From UBA1435 sp041663285 (GTDB lineage: Bacteria; Patescibacteriota; Microgenomatia; UBA12405): a stretch of 45,024 bases of DNA. The position numbers and the translations under genes were made by a program. The notes under the pieces were generated by a model. The model saw nothing but the letters and a program-made list of their open reading frames with translations, was not told where the DNA came from and made no database searches. The DNA is taken from contig JBAZSP010000006.1 of the NCBI GenBank assembly GCA_041663285.1, forward strand, positions 1 through 45,024, written 5' to 3'. Positions 24,674 through 33,111 of this stretch are shown one piece after another (the stretch's first letter is position 1; each line of letters starts with the position of its first letter).

Positions 24674-25057
24674 TTAGCCGATTAGGTTGTCGACGACATT
24701 GAGGATTTTGTCGGGGGTGATATTGGATTTCATTAAACAGGATTTGGCGCCGATTTCCAGGCAGTGATGAATAGTGGCTTTGTCGTCAAAATTGGTCAAA
24801 AGCACCAGGGGGATAGCGGCAATTTTTGGATCTTTTTGCTTAATTTCGAGTAGGGCGACACCGTCAACTTTGGGCAACATTATATCGAGCAGAATCAGAG
24901 AATATTTTAGGGGATTTTGGCGAAGGGTTTCGAGGCCGATTTGGCCGTCAGGGGAAAGGTCGACGTCGTATTTGGTTGACAAGAATTCCTGATAAAACTG
25001 GGCGGTTTGAGGATTGTCTTCGACCAGGAGAATTTTGGCTTTGGGAATGGTTGGCAT
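24674..25057 (-). CDS. Single-domain response regulator (CheY-like receiver)
   Basis: 127 aa, receiver domain only. The phosphorylation site is D58 (LILLDIMLP), with the acidic pair E13/D14 (LLVEDN), T88 (LLTNFD) and K110 (CLMKS). No output domain, so it acts by protein contact or passes phosphate on. ATG lies one base after the stop of the histidine kinase gene, so the pair is translationally coupled and almost certainly works together. It is the last gene of the leftward set GNAT - hdcA - kinase - regulator. Confidence 0.92.
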   Translation of the reverse strand: MPTIPKAKILLVEDNPQTAQFYQEFLSTKYDVDLSPDGQIGLETLRQNPLKYSLILLDIMLPKVDGVALLEIKQKDPKIAAIPLVLLTNFDDKATIHHCLEIGAKSCLMKSNITPDKILNVVDNLIG

Positions 25058-25058
25058 A

Positions 25059-27338
25059 TTATCTGATTATTCTACTAGAAAGGGAGGCGGTTTGGGAGGG
25101 GGTGGCTTGGGGGAGAGTGAAGAAAAAGGTAGAGCCGACACCATGGATGGATTCAACCCAGATTTTTCCCTGCATTAGCTCAACCAGGTTTTTAGTAATG
25201 TAAAGGCCAAGCCCGGTGCCGCCGGTTTTGGGAGTGGAGGAGGAAAGCGAGGTGTCTTCCCGGTAAAATTTACCAAAAAGTTTTGGAATATTTTCTTTGG
25301 CTATACCGCGGCCGGTATCGGCGATGGAAAAGAGAAGGTTTTTGGTATTTTTAGGATACGGATTGACCTTGACGGTAATTGTGCCGGCGTCGGTGTATTT
25401 GATGGAGTTGACGATTAAGTTGGTGATGACTTCCTGGAGCCGGGTTTCGTCACCTTTTATAAAATATTTAGGGTTTATGGAAGGCATGACAAGTTTAAGA
25501 TTTTTTTCGGCAGCACGGTCGGTGTAAGTGGATCGGATTTTATCAAAGACAGTGGCGACTTTGATTGGTTCCAAAAAGACTTCCAAGCGGCCACCGTCGA
25601 TTTTGGAAGCGTCAAGAGTTTCATTAATGAGCTGGATAAGATCCTGGACCGAGGTGAATGAACGTTCAATCCTTTCTTTTTCTTTGGGAGTAAGACGGGT
25701 TTTGGAGTCGGGCTGATTTAAAACCATCCAGAGGTAGTTTTGAATGATGGTGGCCGGGGTCCGAAGCTCGTGGGAGGTAACAGCAATTAGCTGGTCTTTC
25801 ATTTTATCCAGGACTTTCAGTTCGTCATTGGCTTTATGGAGTTGGCGGTTTTGTTTTTGAAGTTTGATGGTGGCTTGGTCGATGTCGTGTTGGAGTTCCT
25901 GGTTATAGTTGTTTATCTTTTTGTAGAGGCGGGCGTTTTGAATGGCAACGGCAGCTTGGGAGGCGATAACTTCCAGAAGTTCCAGATCTTCAGAGGTATA
26001 AACGTCGCCCCCCTTTTTGTTGCCCAATACTATGAGGCTGGAGAGCTTTTTGTCGATAACTACCGGAATGATCAGCCCGGCTTCAATGTGGATCATGTGG
26101 TCGATTAGCTCCTGAATTTTTTGTTGTTCGTGTGGATCGGGGCTTTCTTCGGTAATCTTTTGAAGCTCGTCGATGACTAAAATACGGGGGTTTTTTTCTA
26201 GAAACTGGGTTAGGAAATTATCTTTGACCATGGAGATGCCATTGGTTTCGTTGAAGCCGATGGTTTTGGTGATTTTGTAGTGGTTGGATTCTTTGTCAAG
26301 ATCAGTTATTAAGACAGCCGCTCGGGTGAGGCCCATGGTGTTAATAAGAGTTTTAATAATAAGCTCGACCAAGTCGCTTAACTCGAGGATTTGAGGTAGC
26401 TTTTCGGCTAGAGTCTTGAGTGATAGTTGGTAGGAAAGGGTGCGGCCAAAAATGGTTCTATCAAGAAAAGAGGTAATGTTTTTTAGGAGAATTGGTAGAA
26501 GGATAGAGACCAGGATTGAACCAACTAAGATCGATGTCAAGTAATTGAAGTCAAGTGAAGTGAGTTTGCGAAGACCAGACAAGATAGTGATAACCAGAGT
26601 GATGATGCTTACTGCTAAGCTGCTGAAAAGATAGGTAAGCGTATTTCTGATGGCGAGTGTGATGTCCAAGAAACGGTGGCGGATAATTGCATAGCTGGCG
26701 AAAGAGGCGAAAATTATTGGGGCGATAGTGCCTAGATTTTGGATATCGGTATGGTGGGTTAATAGCGGGATAATGATATTGGTAGTTATGCCAAACCCCA
26801 CAGAAGTGGTCAAACCGCAAAAAATATATTGGATTTGAATTTTTTTTATGCCGGTGTAGAAGTGAAGCTTTTTAAAAAAAACGACAGTAGCGGCCAAAAT
26901 ATAGCTAATGAAGTGAACAATGAATATTGGATACAACGGTCCGTAAATTGTTGTTCTACTAGTGCCTTTAATTATTTCCATCTCGTCGACCAGGGGAGTT
27001 AGGATAGTCAAAAAGAACAAGGTTAGGGTTTCGGTAATTAGGACTAGGTGCAAGTAGTGGTTTAAAGGTTTGGTTTTAGTAGGAAATATGTGGGCAAAAT
27101 AGTAAATAAGATGGGCAAAAGGGATAGCAAAGGCAATGTTGAAACGGCCAAAGACCAGTACCCAAAAGGGGGATTGGCTGTTGTAGAAGAGATAGAGGGT
27201 TGCAATCCAACCTGAAACAAAAACTAAAAAAGCCGAGAAAATGAAGTTGGTTTCTCGGCGGTTGTTGTTTACGTAAACGAAATAGGCCAGAGAAACGGTA
27301 GCCAGGAAGCCAAAGAAATAGGTGAGCTGATAGAACAT
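25059..27338 (-). CDS. Multi-pass membrane sensor histidine kinase with GAF domain (759 aa)
   Basis: Residues 1-~285 hold about eight or nine membrane helices resembling the 7TM/MASE-like sensor part of CPR kinases (YFFGFLATVSLAYFVYV at the start). A GAF domain (~310-470) carries LIIPVVIDKKLSSLIVLG and ASQAAVAIQNARL. A short coiled coil (~470-510) leads into HisKA with the phosphoacceptor His523 in VTSHELRTPA. The ATPase domain has NSIKYTDAG (N box), ADTGRGIA (G1) and GGTGLGLYI (G2). All catalytic boxes are intact. The signal is unknown; the membrane part suggests a lipophilic or envelope cue. The gene starts 23 bases after hdcA ends; a TGG-AATAAT about 15 bases before the ATG may be an additional promoter. 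Confidence 0.95.
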   Translation of the reverse strand: MFYQLTYFFGFLATVSLAYFVYVNNNRRETNFIFSAFLVFVSGWIATLYLFYNSQSPFWVLVFGRFNIAFAIPFAHLIYYFAHIFPTKTKPLNHYLHLVLITETLTLFFLTILTPLVDEMEIIKGTSRTTIYGPLYPIFIVHFISYILAATVVFFKKLHFYTGIKKIQIQYIFCGLTTSVGFGITTNIIIPLLTHHTDIQNLGTIAPIIFASFASYAIIRHRFLDITLAIRNTLTYLFSSLAVSIITLVITILSGLRKLTSLDFNYLTSILVGSILVSILLPILLKNITSFLDRTIFGRTLSYQLSLKTLAEKLPQILELSDLVELIIKTLINTMGLTRAAVLITDLDKESNHYKITKTIGFNETNGISMVKDNFLTQFLEKNPRILVIDELQKITEESPDPHEQQKIQELIDHMIHIEAGLIIPVVIDKKLSSLIVLGNKKGGDVYTSEDLELLEVIASQAAVAIQNARLYKKINNYNQELQHDIDQATIKLQKQNRQLHKANDELKVLDKMKDQLIAVTSHELRTPATIIQNYLWMVLNQPDSKTRLTPKEKERIERSFTSVQDLIQLINETLDASKIDGGRLEVFLEPIKVATVFDKIRSTYTDRAAEKNLKLVMPSINPKYFIKGDETRLQEVITNLIVNSIKYTDAGTITVKVNPYPKNTKNLLFSIADTGRGIAKENIPKLFGKFYREDTSLSSSTPKTGGTGLGLYITKNLVELMQGKIWVESIHGVGSTFFFTLPQATPSQTASLSSRIIR

Positions 27339-27361
27339 CTAAAATAGATTATTCCAGAAAG

Positions 27362-28273
27362 TTATGATTTATCCAAGAATGAGTTGGTGACTTGTTTTTC
27401 CCAACGGTTCAATTTGATGGAAGCTAGGAGTTCGGGGCTGCCAGGAATGGCTTTTTTGGCTAAGGTAAAATAGGGTACGGCAACCAGGGCACAGCCGAGT
27501 TGGCCGTGGCTGACATGAATGTCGGCCAGATCAGCAAAGATTTCTTTGTATTCGACGTGTTGGTTTTCCCCGACTTCGATAATGCTTTTGGCTAAGTTTT
27601 CGATAATCATTCGTTTGCTGAGTTTTCTGGAAACGGCATTTTGTCTGACAGGCATCCAGCCCATGTCTTCCATGAGGAGGCAAGCAGAAAGGGAACGTGA
27701 TTTGGGAATACCGATGGCAATAGCGGAATAAATATGGCGAGGTCCGGTTTCGTTTATATGTTTACCAGCGCAAGGAACGTGGGAACCTGGCATAAGAGGA
27801 AACCGTTTTTGTTTAATCGTACCAAACAATTTTTTCGTGGCAATTAAAAGAGGTTTGGCGCTATAAATGGGGACAGTGTGGTTGTTCTTTTTAACGTAGT
27901 TAATGCCGGTGTAATGAGGAATTCTAAGCTGGTCGGGAGGTACAAGATCATAACCCCATATTAGTCCGTTGATTCCGCAAAAAGATGATACGGTTATCAT
28001 GTTAATTTGACCTAGATTGGTATCTTGAACTTCGGCTTTATCGAAGGCGTTGATTTTATCGAGTATCTGCGAGCCGTCATGGCTTAGGCCAATCCGGGTT
28101 TTGCCAATACCCAGAGACAGACCAATTATGTAGGTATTTCCACTGGATCCCGGGTTCTGATAACCTTCGCAATAATTTTCACTACTGCTTATAGCCCCAA
28201 TGACCATTTTTCCTGGATTAAATGAGTTGTTTTTTTCTGGAGGGTTGTGTTTTTGTTTTGGCGTAGATGGCAT
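27362..28273 (-). CDS. hdcA: Pyruvoyl-dependent histidine decarboxylase proenzyme
   Basis: 303 aa, matching the ~310-aa Lactobacillus HdcA proenzyme. It converts L-histidine to histamine and CO2 using a pyruvoyl group made by self-cleavage between two serines. Visible family signatures, recalled from the Lactobacillus enzyme: GYQNPGSSGNTYIIGL (37-52), AFDKAE with active-site D78 and E81, LGQINMITVSSFCG with the cleavage pair S96-S97, GLIWGYDL, PIYSAKPL, PGSHVPCAG, YSAIAIGIPKS, LMEDMGW with catalytic E202, and VAVPYF near the end. Tyr62 of the classical enzyme corresponds to Phe77 and Phe195 to Leu200, so the substrate pocket may differ. No histidine/histamine antiporter lies in the window. 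It starts eight bases after the GNAT gene. Very high confidence in family, lower in substrate. Confidence 0.92.
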   Translation of the reverse strand: MPSTPKQKHNPPEKNNSFNPGKMVIGAISSSENYCEGYQNPGSSGNTYIIGLSLGIGKTRIGLSHDGSQILDKINAFDKAEVQDTNLGQINMITVSSFCGINGLIWGYDLVPPDQLRIPHYTGINYVKKNNHTVPIYSAKPLLIATKKLFGTIKQKRFPLMPGSHVPCAGKHINETGPRHIYSAIAIGIPKSRSLSACLLMEDMGWMPVRQNAVSRKLSKRMIIENLAKSIIEVGENQHVEYKEIFADLADIHVSHGQLGCALVAVPYFTLAKKAIPGSPELLASIKLNRWEKQVTNSFLDKS

Positions 28274-28281
28274 GGTTTGTG

Positions 28282-29274
28282 TTAATGTTTTAGCTTCCTT
28301 TTGCGATTTTTAACGAGAAATTTTCTCATTTCGGAGGGGTTTACACTGGCAACGAACTTTGCCAAAGCAGGGAGATTATTATGGAGTAGGAAGACAATTT
28401 GTTTGTTTTGTGGCTGACCCATGGCAGCAAATGGAGTGAAGCCGATTGCTTTTAGGAGAGGGAAGACGTTGGAATTGGGTGATGTCCAGCAAACGGCAGT
28501 TTTTGCCCCGCTTTCCGATCCGGTATTAAGCAGAGGTCGAGTTAGGTCCATAATGGTGCTCGGTCCACCCCGGAATTTTGGGCTTATCAGTATTTCGTCA
28601 ATAAAAAGAGTTGGCCTGTTTAATGCCTTAACGGTTTCGAATAATGCTTCAATTTGGGGGTTAGCAGTTTCCCCCTCGGAGGCGGGTGTCGGGGTGCAGG
28701 TGTCTTGAATAGCTAAGTTTAAACGTTCTTTTAGTTGAGCTTGGTTACAGTTGGCTCCCCAACAAAATCCGACAACTTTTTTCTTATCGGCGCCATCGTA
28801 TTTAACAGCAACTTGAGCCTGGGTGCCACTGGTCAGGCAATGTTCAATCTTTGAAGACACTTTTTCGGGAGGATAACAGGGGGCGAGAGCACCTTTGGAG
28901 CAATGAGGACAACTGTTGTCGCCGCGGGCTAATTGGGTTTCGTAGTCCGGCAAATCAACCAGGTGCGCCCAGCCGTGTTGGCTGCAAAAAGCTCCTTCTC
29001 CCCATTCGTGAAGACCTCCGGCGCCATAACCTTGACGGTAGCATTCAATTAGGGAGGCCAAGACAGTTGGGTTGTATTTTAAGTCTTGCCATGTGAGAGA
29101 TTGAACGTTTTGGGGGAGGCTACAATGCTCCCCAGGCCGCCGGGAAGATAGCTCTTTTCTTGTGGCAAGGAGGAACTCGGTTGCTATGGCTACAGATGAT
29201 TTCCACTGGTCTTGTATCGATGGCCTGGAGGGGATTAGGGACAAGGAGGGGGATCTTTCTTGAGAAAGTGTCAT
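28282..29274 (-). CDS. GNAT-fold acyltransferase-like protein with Cys-rich insert, next to hdcA
   Basis: 330 aa. The C-terminal half has the GNAT layout: strands QAQVAVKYDG and VVGFCWGANC (~152-176), strand PTLFIDEILISP (221-232), the acetyl-CoA loop SPKFRGGPST (231-240) running into a helix, strand KTAVCWTSP and the late SNVFPLLKAIGFTPF motif (268-282). The N-terminal half is less clear and includes a possible zinc site (C97, H100, CPHC at 122-125, C133). It is the first gene after a consensus promoter and is followed directly by hdcA. Two roles fit: a maturation factor for the pyruvoyl enzyme, as the GNAT protein PanZ is for PanD, or an acetyltransferase for histamine. Neither can be decided from sequence alone. 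Confidence 0.75.
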   Translation of the reverse strand: MTLSQERSPSLSLIPSRPSIQDQWKSSVAIATEFLLATRKELSSRRPGEHCSLPQNVQSLTWQDLKYNPTVLASLIECYRQGYGAGGLHEWGEGAFCSQHGWAHLVDLPDYETQLARGDNSCPHCSKGALAPCYPPEKVSSKIEHCLTSGTQAQVAVKYDGADKKKVVGFCWGANCNQAQLKERLNLAIQDTCTPTPASEGETANPQIEALFETVKALNRPTLFIDEILISPKFRGGPSTIMDLTRPLLNTGSESGAKTAVCWTSPNSNVFPLLKAIGFTPFAAMGQPQNKQIVFLLHNNLPALAKFVASVNPSEMRKFLVKNRKRKLKH

Positions 29275-29419
29275 AGTTATTAGCGGTTATCGTCAAGGGA
29301 GTTTATCCGATTAGGTACTATATGTCTATTATCTAGAGAATACTTAATTGGTGCGTAAATATAAGTAAATGGTCGAAGTAACGGGTAAACTCTTAACTAA
29401 TAACTGTGTATAATACATT

Positions 29420-29447
29420 ATTATAGGTTTTCCTGTGAAAACGTCAA
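29420..29447 (-). promoter_or_regulatory. Strong sigma70-type promoter of the GNAT-hdcA operon
   Basis: Minus strand: TTGACG (29447-29442), 16-base spacer, perfect TATAAT (29425-29420). Transcription would start near 29413, giving a leader of about 140 bases before the GNAT start at 29274. I see no obvious riboswitch fold or ribosome site in the leader. Confidence 0.7.
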
Positions 29448-29534
29448 GGGGGTAAATTAGGGGAGAAGGTAATTGGATGAATGGTAAGATGAGTTACGGA
29501 TATGGCCTGTAGAAATATTATGGGTGAAGAAGGT

Positions 29535-30410
29535 TTAGACTTTGGGTTTTTGACGACGGAGAAGAAAAATAAGAGTTATTATTATCAATAAGGGAAGAAT
29601 TAAGGTGTAGGGGGCGACAAAAAATGTCCTAGAAAAGGAACTATTGGGTGATTGGTCAAGAGTGAAAGTGGCGGTATAAAAGCCTGGCCAAAGGGGAGGG
29701 GGTAGTTGGCAACCGGTAGGAGAGGAAGGAGGGAGGGATGGATTGGCGGGAGGAACGAAACAGCGGATAGGTCGATGCTCTCCAACCAAAACAGTATCCG
29801 GGTAGAGCTGGAGGCTGGTAAATGGTTTGTTGTTTTTGGAAATGGCGATATTTCCGGTAAAGCGGGAAAAATGATTTGAAAGATTGGCCATTTTGGCGTT
29901 AAAGGTCACGGGGGTCAAAAAGGAATCTTTAAATAATGGAGTAACAGAAATTTCGGTCAATTTGGCTTCTAGCTTTGGATATTGGGTATCGGAAACAGAA
30001 AGAAGGATATTTGAGCCGATTTGGGCCAGAGAGACGGATTGGTTTGGGGTGGAGTTGAGGGTAACAGCCGGATCCTGACTGACAAAAAAAGTATAGTAAA
30101 AATCTTTGGGGGGGCTTGGGGAAGCGACATTGAAGCCGAGGGTAAGCTGTTTGGTTTGGCGAGGCGCCAGCTGAAAAGTCTGGCCGAGTTTTAAGTCAGG
30201 ATTATTGAGAAAAAAAATAATATCGGGATTATTTGGGGCCAGACGAAAATCGGGCTGGCCGGGAGTTGGACCGGGCAGCCAGGGCTTGACGGAAGTGGTT
30301 AAAAACAGGGTGTCGCCAGAGTTATTGGTGACGGTTATTAGGTGGCTTATAGTAGCTCCGGGCTTGGCAATAATTTCGGCTTGATTGGGGGAAAGGGTGA
30401 GATTAAACAT
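29535..30410 (-). CDS. DUF916-like protein with C-terminal membrane anchor (second copy)
   Basis: 291 aa. It starts directly with the beta domain (LTLSPNQAEIIAKPGATISH, the same opening idea as PPRLEIEAVPG in the 331-aa protein) and shows no clear signal peptide. Two beta-sandwich domains run to about 255, with FYYTFFVSQDP and SLAQIGSNILLSVSD matching the second-domain signature. A membrane helix (~262-283, PYTLILPLLIIITLIFLL) and a basic tail (RRQKPKV) follow. It lies 37 bases after the WxL-like gene, repeating the pairing seen at 14841-17334. The missing signal peptide may mean that the true start lies further upstream or that export uses another route. Confidence 0.8.
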   Translation of the reverse strand: MFNLTLSPNQAEIIAKPGATISHLITVTNNSGDTLFLTTSVKPWLPGPTPGQPDFRLAPNNPDIIFFLNNPDLKLGQTFQLAPRQTKQLTLGFNVASPSPPKDFYYTFFVSQDPAVTLNSTPNQSVSLAQIGSNILLSVSDTQYPKLEAKLTEISVTPLFKDSFLTPVTFNAKMANLSNHFSRFTGNIAISKNNKPFTSLQLYPDTVLVGEHRPIRCFVPPANPSLPPSSPTGCQLPPPLWPGFYTATFTLDQSPNSSFSRTFFVAPYTLILPLLIIITLIFLLRRQKPKV

Positions 30411-30447
30411 GATTTATGAAATATGATTTTATAATCATAGATTGTTA

Positions 30448-31212
30448 TTAATAACTCGGGACGGCAGTAAAAGTAATGGCGTTTTGATAGGAGCCAGCCG
30501 GTTGGAGGGAAGAGACAAGGGTTTTGTAGCTAATCCGGGCCCGGCGGTTTTTGGCCGAAACTGATTCGGACATGCAGATTTGAGGGGATTCGGCTGTGCC
30601 TTGATCGGCGAACTGACGGAAGGAGGTAATAGCGGGGAAATAATCGGAGGTGCCGATGCCAGTAGCGCTGCTGCCAAGATCGATGCCGATGGCGTTAAAG
30701 CCAAAGCCGTAGCGGCTGGAAGAGATCCAAGTGCCGGTGATGATTTCGGAGCAGGTGGAACCGATATCACAGCCGGTATCGGGAATGGTCTGGCCAAGAG
30801 AATTTGACAGGGGATGGTTTTGGCCGACATAAATTTGGTAGCCGGTGCCGTAAGGGCTGGAGACGGAAATGATATTGGTGGCAGTTTGGCCAACGCCGGG
30901 AGAAAGGTTACCAAGATCAATATTGAGATTATTAATAGAGAAGGTAAATTCGCTAAGGGTTTCGTAGATGTATTGAAAACCTGATTTGAACATATAGCCA
31001 TCGCTTTCAAAAAAGCCGGGAGTGAGTTGGCCGACAGTGTCGGTCAGGATGTAAGAATCGGAAGTTTTTTTGCCGGAGGTGACATTTAGATTTCCCATGT
31101 CGATTTTGAAGTTAGGAGAGGTGAAGGTTTCAGCCTGAATGAATTCAGGAAATCCCAATAACCAAATTCCAAGTATTCCAAATAATAGTTCAAAACCAAA
31201 TAACGGCTTCAA
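30448..31212 (-). CDS. Secreted WxL-like surface protein (254 aa, second copy)
   Basis: Signal peptide ~1-27 (LLFGILGIWLLGFPEFIQAE). The N-terminal ~80 residues (NFKIDMGNLNVTSGKKTSDSY…FKSGFQYIYE) are a domain seen in other secreted proteins of these bacteria. The C-terminal ~165 residues match the end of the 490-aa protein: FTFSINNLNIDLG, GYQIYV, DTGCDIGSTC, then AGSYQNAITFTAVPSY. It precedes a DUF916-like gene, as the longer homolog does. Probably a wall- or surface-associated protein. Confidence 0.8.
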   Translation of the reverse strand: MKPLFGFELLFGILGIWLLGFPEFIQAETFTSPNFKIDMGNLNVTSGKKTSDSYILTDTVGQLTPGFFESDGYMFKSGFQYIYETLSEFTFSINNLNIDLGNLSPGVGQTATNIISVSSPYGTGYQIYVGQNHPLSNSLGQTIPDTGCDIGSTCSEIITGTWISSSRYGFGFNAIGIDLGSSATGIGTSDYFPAITSFRQFADQGTAESPQICMSESVSAKNRRARISYKTLVSSLQPAGSYQNAITFTAVPSY

Positions 31213-31263
31213 ACTTTTATTGGTAATTGATAATTGGAAACTGTTTGGTTTTCGGATATTGGT

Positions 31264-31941
31264 TTATTGGTCATTATTTTCATCGGTGCGGTGGTCAAGA
31301 TCGGTTTTGAGATTTTGAGAGGAGTTGAGGAGTGATTTTCCGGAATCGCGGATTTTTTTGGCAAGATCGTGCTGGGATGGAGTTAAGGGCTGGGAAAGTA
31401 ACTGTGAGGCAGCGTCGATAATGACCACAATGCCGGTTTTAAACTTGAGGGTTAGCCAGAAAAAAATGTCAGTTTCGCTTTGGGAAAGGCTGGTGTTGAG
31501 CAGATTGTTTTCGAGGTATTGGCGGCCAATGAACCACACCAGGGGAGTAATAAAAAGCAGCGATCCCAGTTCCAGGAGTGAGTTGGCTGAGTCAAGAGAG
31601 TTGGACAAAAAGAAGATTAAAAATAAGGAAAAAGCAAGGGTAACCGAGGGCGGGTGCTGGAGAGCCGTGGCAAAGAGGAGAAAGTAGATCAAAAAAAAGA
31701 AGGGGGAGTTTAGGCCATTAGTAGTAAACACCAGGAGACAGATGGTTAAAGAGAGGAGGCTGTAGAATAGGGGTTTTTTGGCCCCGAAAGACCGGCGACG
31801 GGAAACGGCAAAAAAGATTATGAGTACGATGGTAATAAAGGCGACCAGTTGGGCAGTAAAGTAAGTCCAGGGAGAAAGGGAAAAAGCAAAAGCCAGGGTG
31901 GCAGAAAGGGCTAAAAAACCAAGAGTGACAATCGGAGACAT
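31264..31941 (-). CDS. Multi-pass membrane protein with short kinase-like cytoplasmic tail
   Basis: 225 aa. Five or six membrane helices fill residues 1-~150 (VTLGFLALSATLAFAF…WTYFTAQLVAFITIVLIIFF…). The ~75-residue tail (LKFKTGIVVIIDAASQLLSQ, LTPSQHDLAKKIRDSGKSLL) resembles the helical dimerisation region of a histidine kinase, but it lacks a clear H-E-x-R-x-P box and any ATPase domain. It could be a truncated sensor kinase or an independent membrane sensor. It lies 51 bases upstream of the second WxL-like gene in the same direction. Confidence 0.65.
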   Translation of the reverse strand: MSPIVTLGFLALSATLAFAFSLSPWTYFTAQLVAFITIVLIIFFAVSRRRSFGAKKPLFYSLLSLTICLLVFTTNGLNSPFFFLIYFLLFATALQHPPSVTLAFSLFLIFFLSNSLDSANSLLELGSLLFITPLVWFIGRQYLENNLLNTSLSQSETDIFFWLTLKFKTGIVVIIDAASQLLSQPLTPSQHDLAKKIRDSGKSLLNSSQNLKTDLDHRTDENNDQ

Positions 31942-31956
31942 TGGTTTAAGTATAGA

Positions 31957-32154
31957 TCATTGCCGGGTAGCTTTTTGATTTGGGGTACGATTTATCGAAG
32001 GGTGTTTTGGCCGATTTGGTCTGATTTGGGGTAGGGTGGCTGATATCAAGGCCAGAGTGGCGTAAAGATCATCTAGAGTTGTTGAAGTCTCTATTCTTTT
32101 TAGATACTCGATAATTCCTGACAGGATCTCAACCTTGGTCGATCTGGTTGTCAT
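31957..32154 (-). CDS. Small hypothetical protein (65 aa)
   Basis: Starts 11 bases after the stop of the nuclease-like gene, without a ribosome site. Residues ~6-45 are helical and amphipathic (VEILSGIIEYLKRIE, LDDLYATLALISA); the tail is basic and Pro/Asn-rich (RPNRPKHPSINRTPNQKATR). No family recognised. Placement between two same-strand genes favours a real gene. Confidence 0.4.
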   Translation of the reverse strand: MTTRSTKVEILSGIIEYLKRIETSTTLDDLYATLALISATLPQIRPNRPKHPSINRTPNQKATRQ

Positions 32155-32165
32155 TTTTTTTGACT

Positions 32166-33086
32166 TTATATATGTAATATTTTAACGGCCTGTTCTTTAA
32201 ATTTTTCTTTGAAATCGCGAGTTCTTTCATCTTTGGTGGCATTATAGGAATATAACTGTGGAAGATAGGTTCCCAACTCGTTTCTTTGAAAAGCTTGATT
32301 ATTAACATCAACAATTATTTGTCTTGGATAATCTGGAGTCGGACCGCTAATTGAAAACAGGTCTTGATGGTTTTGGCTTTTTACCTGAACTGAAATATCA
32401 ATGTAGCGAATTGGCTGTGAAGATCCTTTAGTTCTTACGGGATAGGGGGCAACTATATCGGTTTTTTGATGCAGGTCTTCGTTTACAGTTGCCCAGCGAG
32501 GTTTTAATCCGATAGCCTCTAAGGCCATGAAAGTAATTAATTCGGAATTTATACCAATCCGTATTTGATTGCCCAAAGTCAACCATCTCCTTTCGAACTC
32601 TTGATATGGTCGGCGTAGTTTTGTTTTTAATTGAATAATGACCGGATCTGTTGATTTTAGTAAGGTAGCTGAAAAGATGGCAGATAAGTCTTTTCTAAGA
32701 TCTGGCTGATTTTGGGGTATTTCGGTTTCATAGAGTACTTGTTGGCTTGCGACTAGAGCTTGGTAGTAGGAGCAAGCAGTAGCGACTCTCGAAACAGCTT
32801 CTTCAAAATGTACACTGTTTCTTCCTTGGGTAAACCCTTGACATACTGTGGAAATGAAGACTGCCCTGGCATAGGAAAAATTAATCGGGGATTGTTCGCC
32901 AGCTCGCCCTCTTTCCTTAAGATACTTTTCTTTATCGGCAGCGGCTTGGTGAAGAATTTGAATCATTCCTGGAGGGATAGATTGGCCAGAGGTTTCTAGC
33001 TGATTTACCCCCCTGGAAGTTGGATTTAGAAGGAGTCTGCCGATTGCGGGTATTCTTTGATCTCCAAACTTGTCCCAATAAGACAT
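32166..33086 (-). CDS. Hypothetical protein with PD-(D/E)xK nuclease-like motifs (306 aa)
   Basis: No named family recognised. Residues 175-240 fit a restriction-endonuclease-like core: a helix with E182 (GINSELITFMALEAIGL), a strand with D210 (HQKTDIVAP) and a strand with the QxK motif at Q234/K236 (YIDISVQVKSQ). The N-terminal ~165 residues are helical (HFEEAVSRVATACSYYQALV). The C-terminus has another strand (RQIIVDVNN). No signal or membrane helix. It is divergent from comEA with a 41-base gap, so regulation may be shared. The assignment rests on motif order only. Confidence 0.6.
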   Translation of the reverse strand: MSYWDKFGDQRIPAIGRLLLNPTSRGVNQLETSGQSIPPGMIQILHQAAADKEKYLKERGRAGEQSPINFSYARAVFISTVCQGFTQGRNSVHFEEAVSRVATACSYYQALVASQQVLYETEIPQNQPDLRKDLSAIFSATLLKSTDPVIIQLKTKLRRPYQEFERRWLTLGNQIRIGINSELITFMALEAIGLKPRWATVNEDLHQKTDIVAPYPVRTKGSSQPIRYIDISVQVKSQNHQDLFSISGPTPDYPRQIIVDVNNQAFQRNELGTYLPQLYSYNATKDERTRDFKEKFKEQAVKILHI

Positions 33087-33111
33087 AAGTGATTTTAGTA
33101 GTATTTAGATA

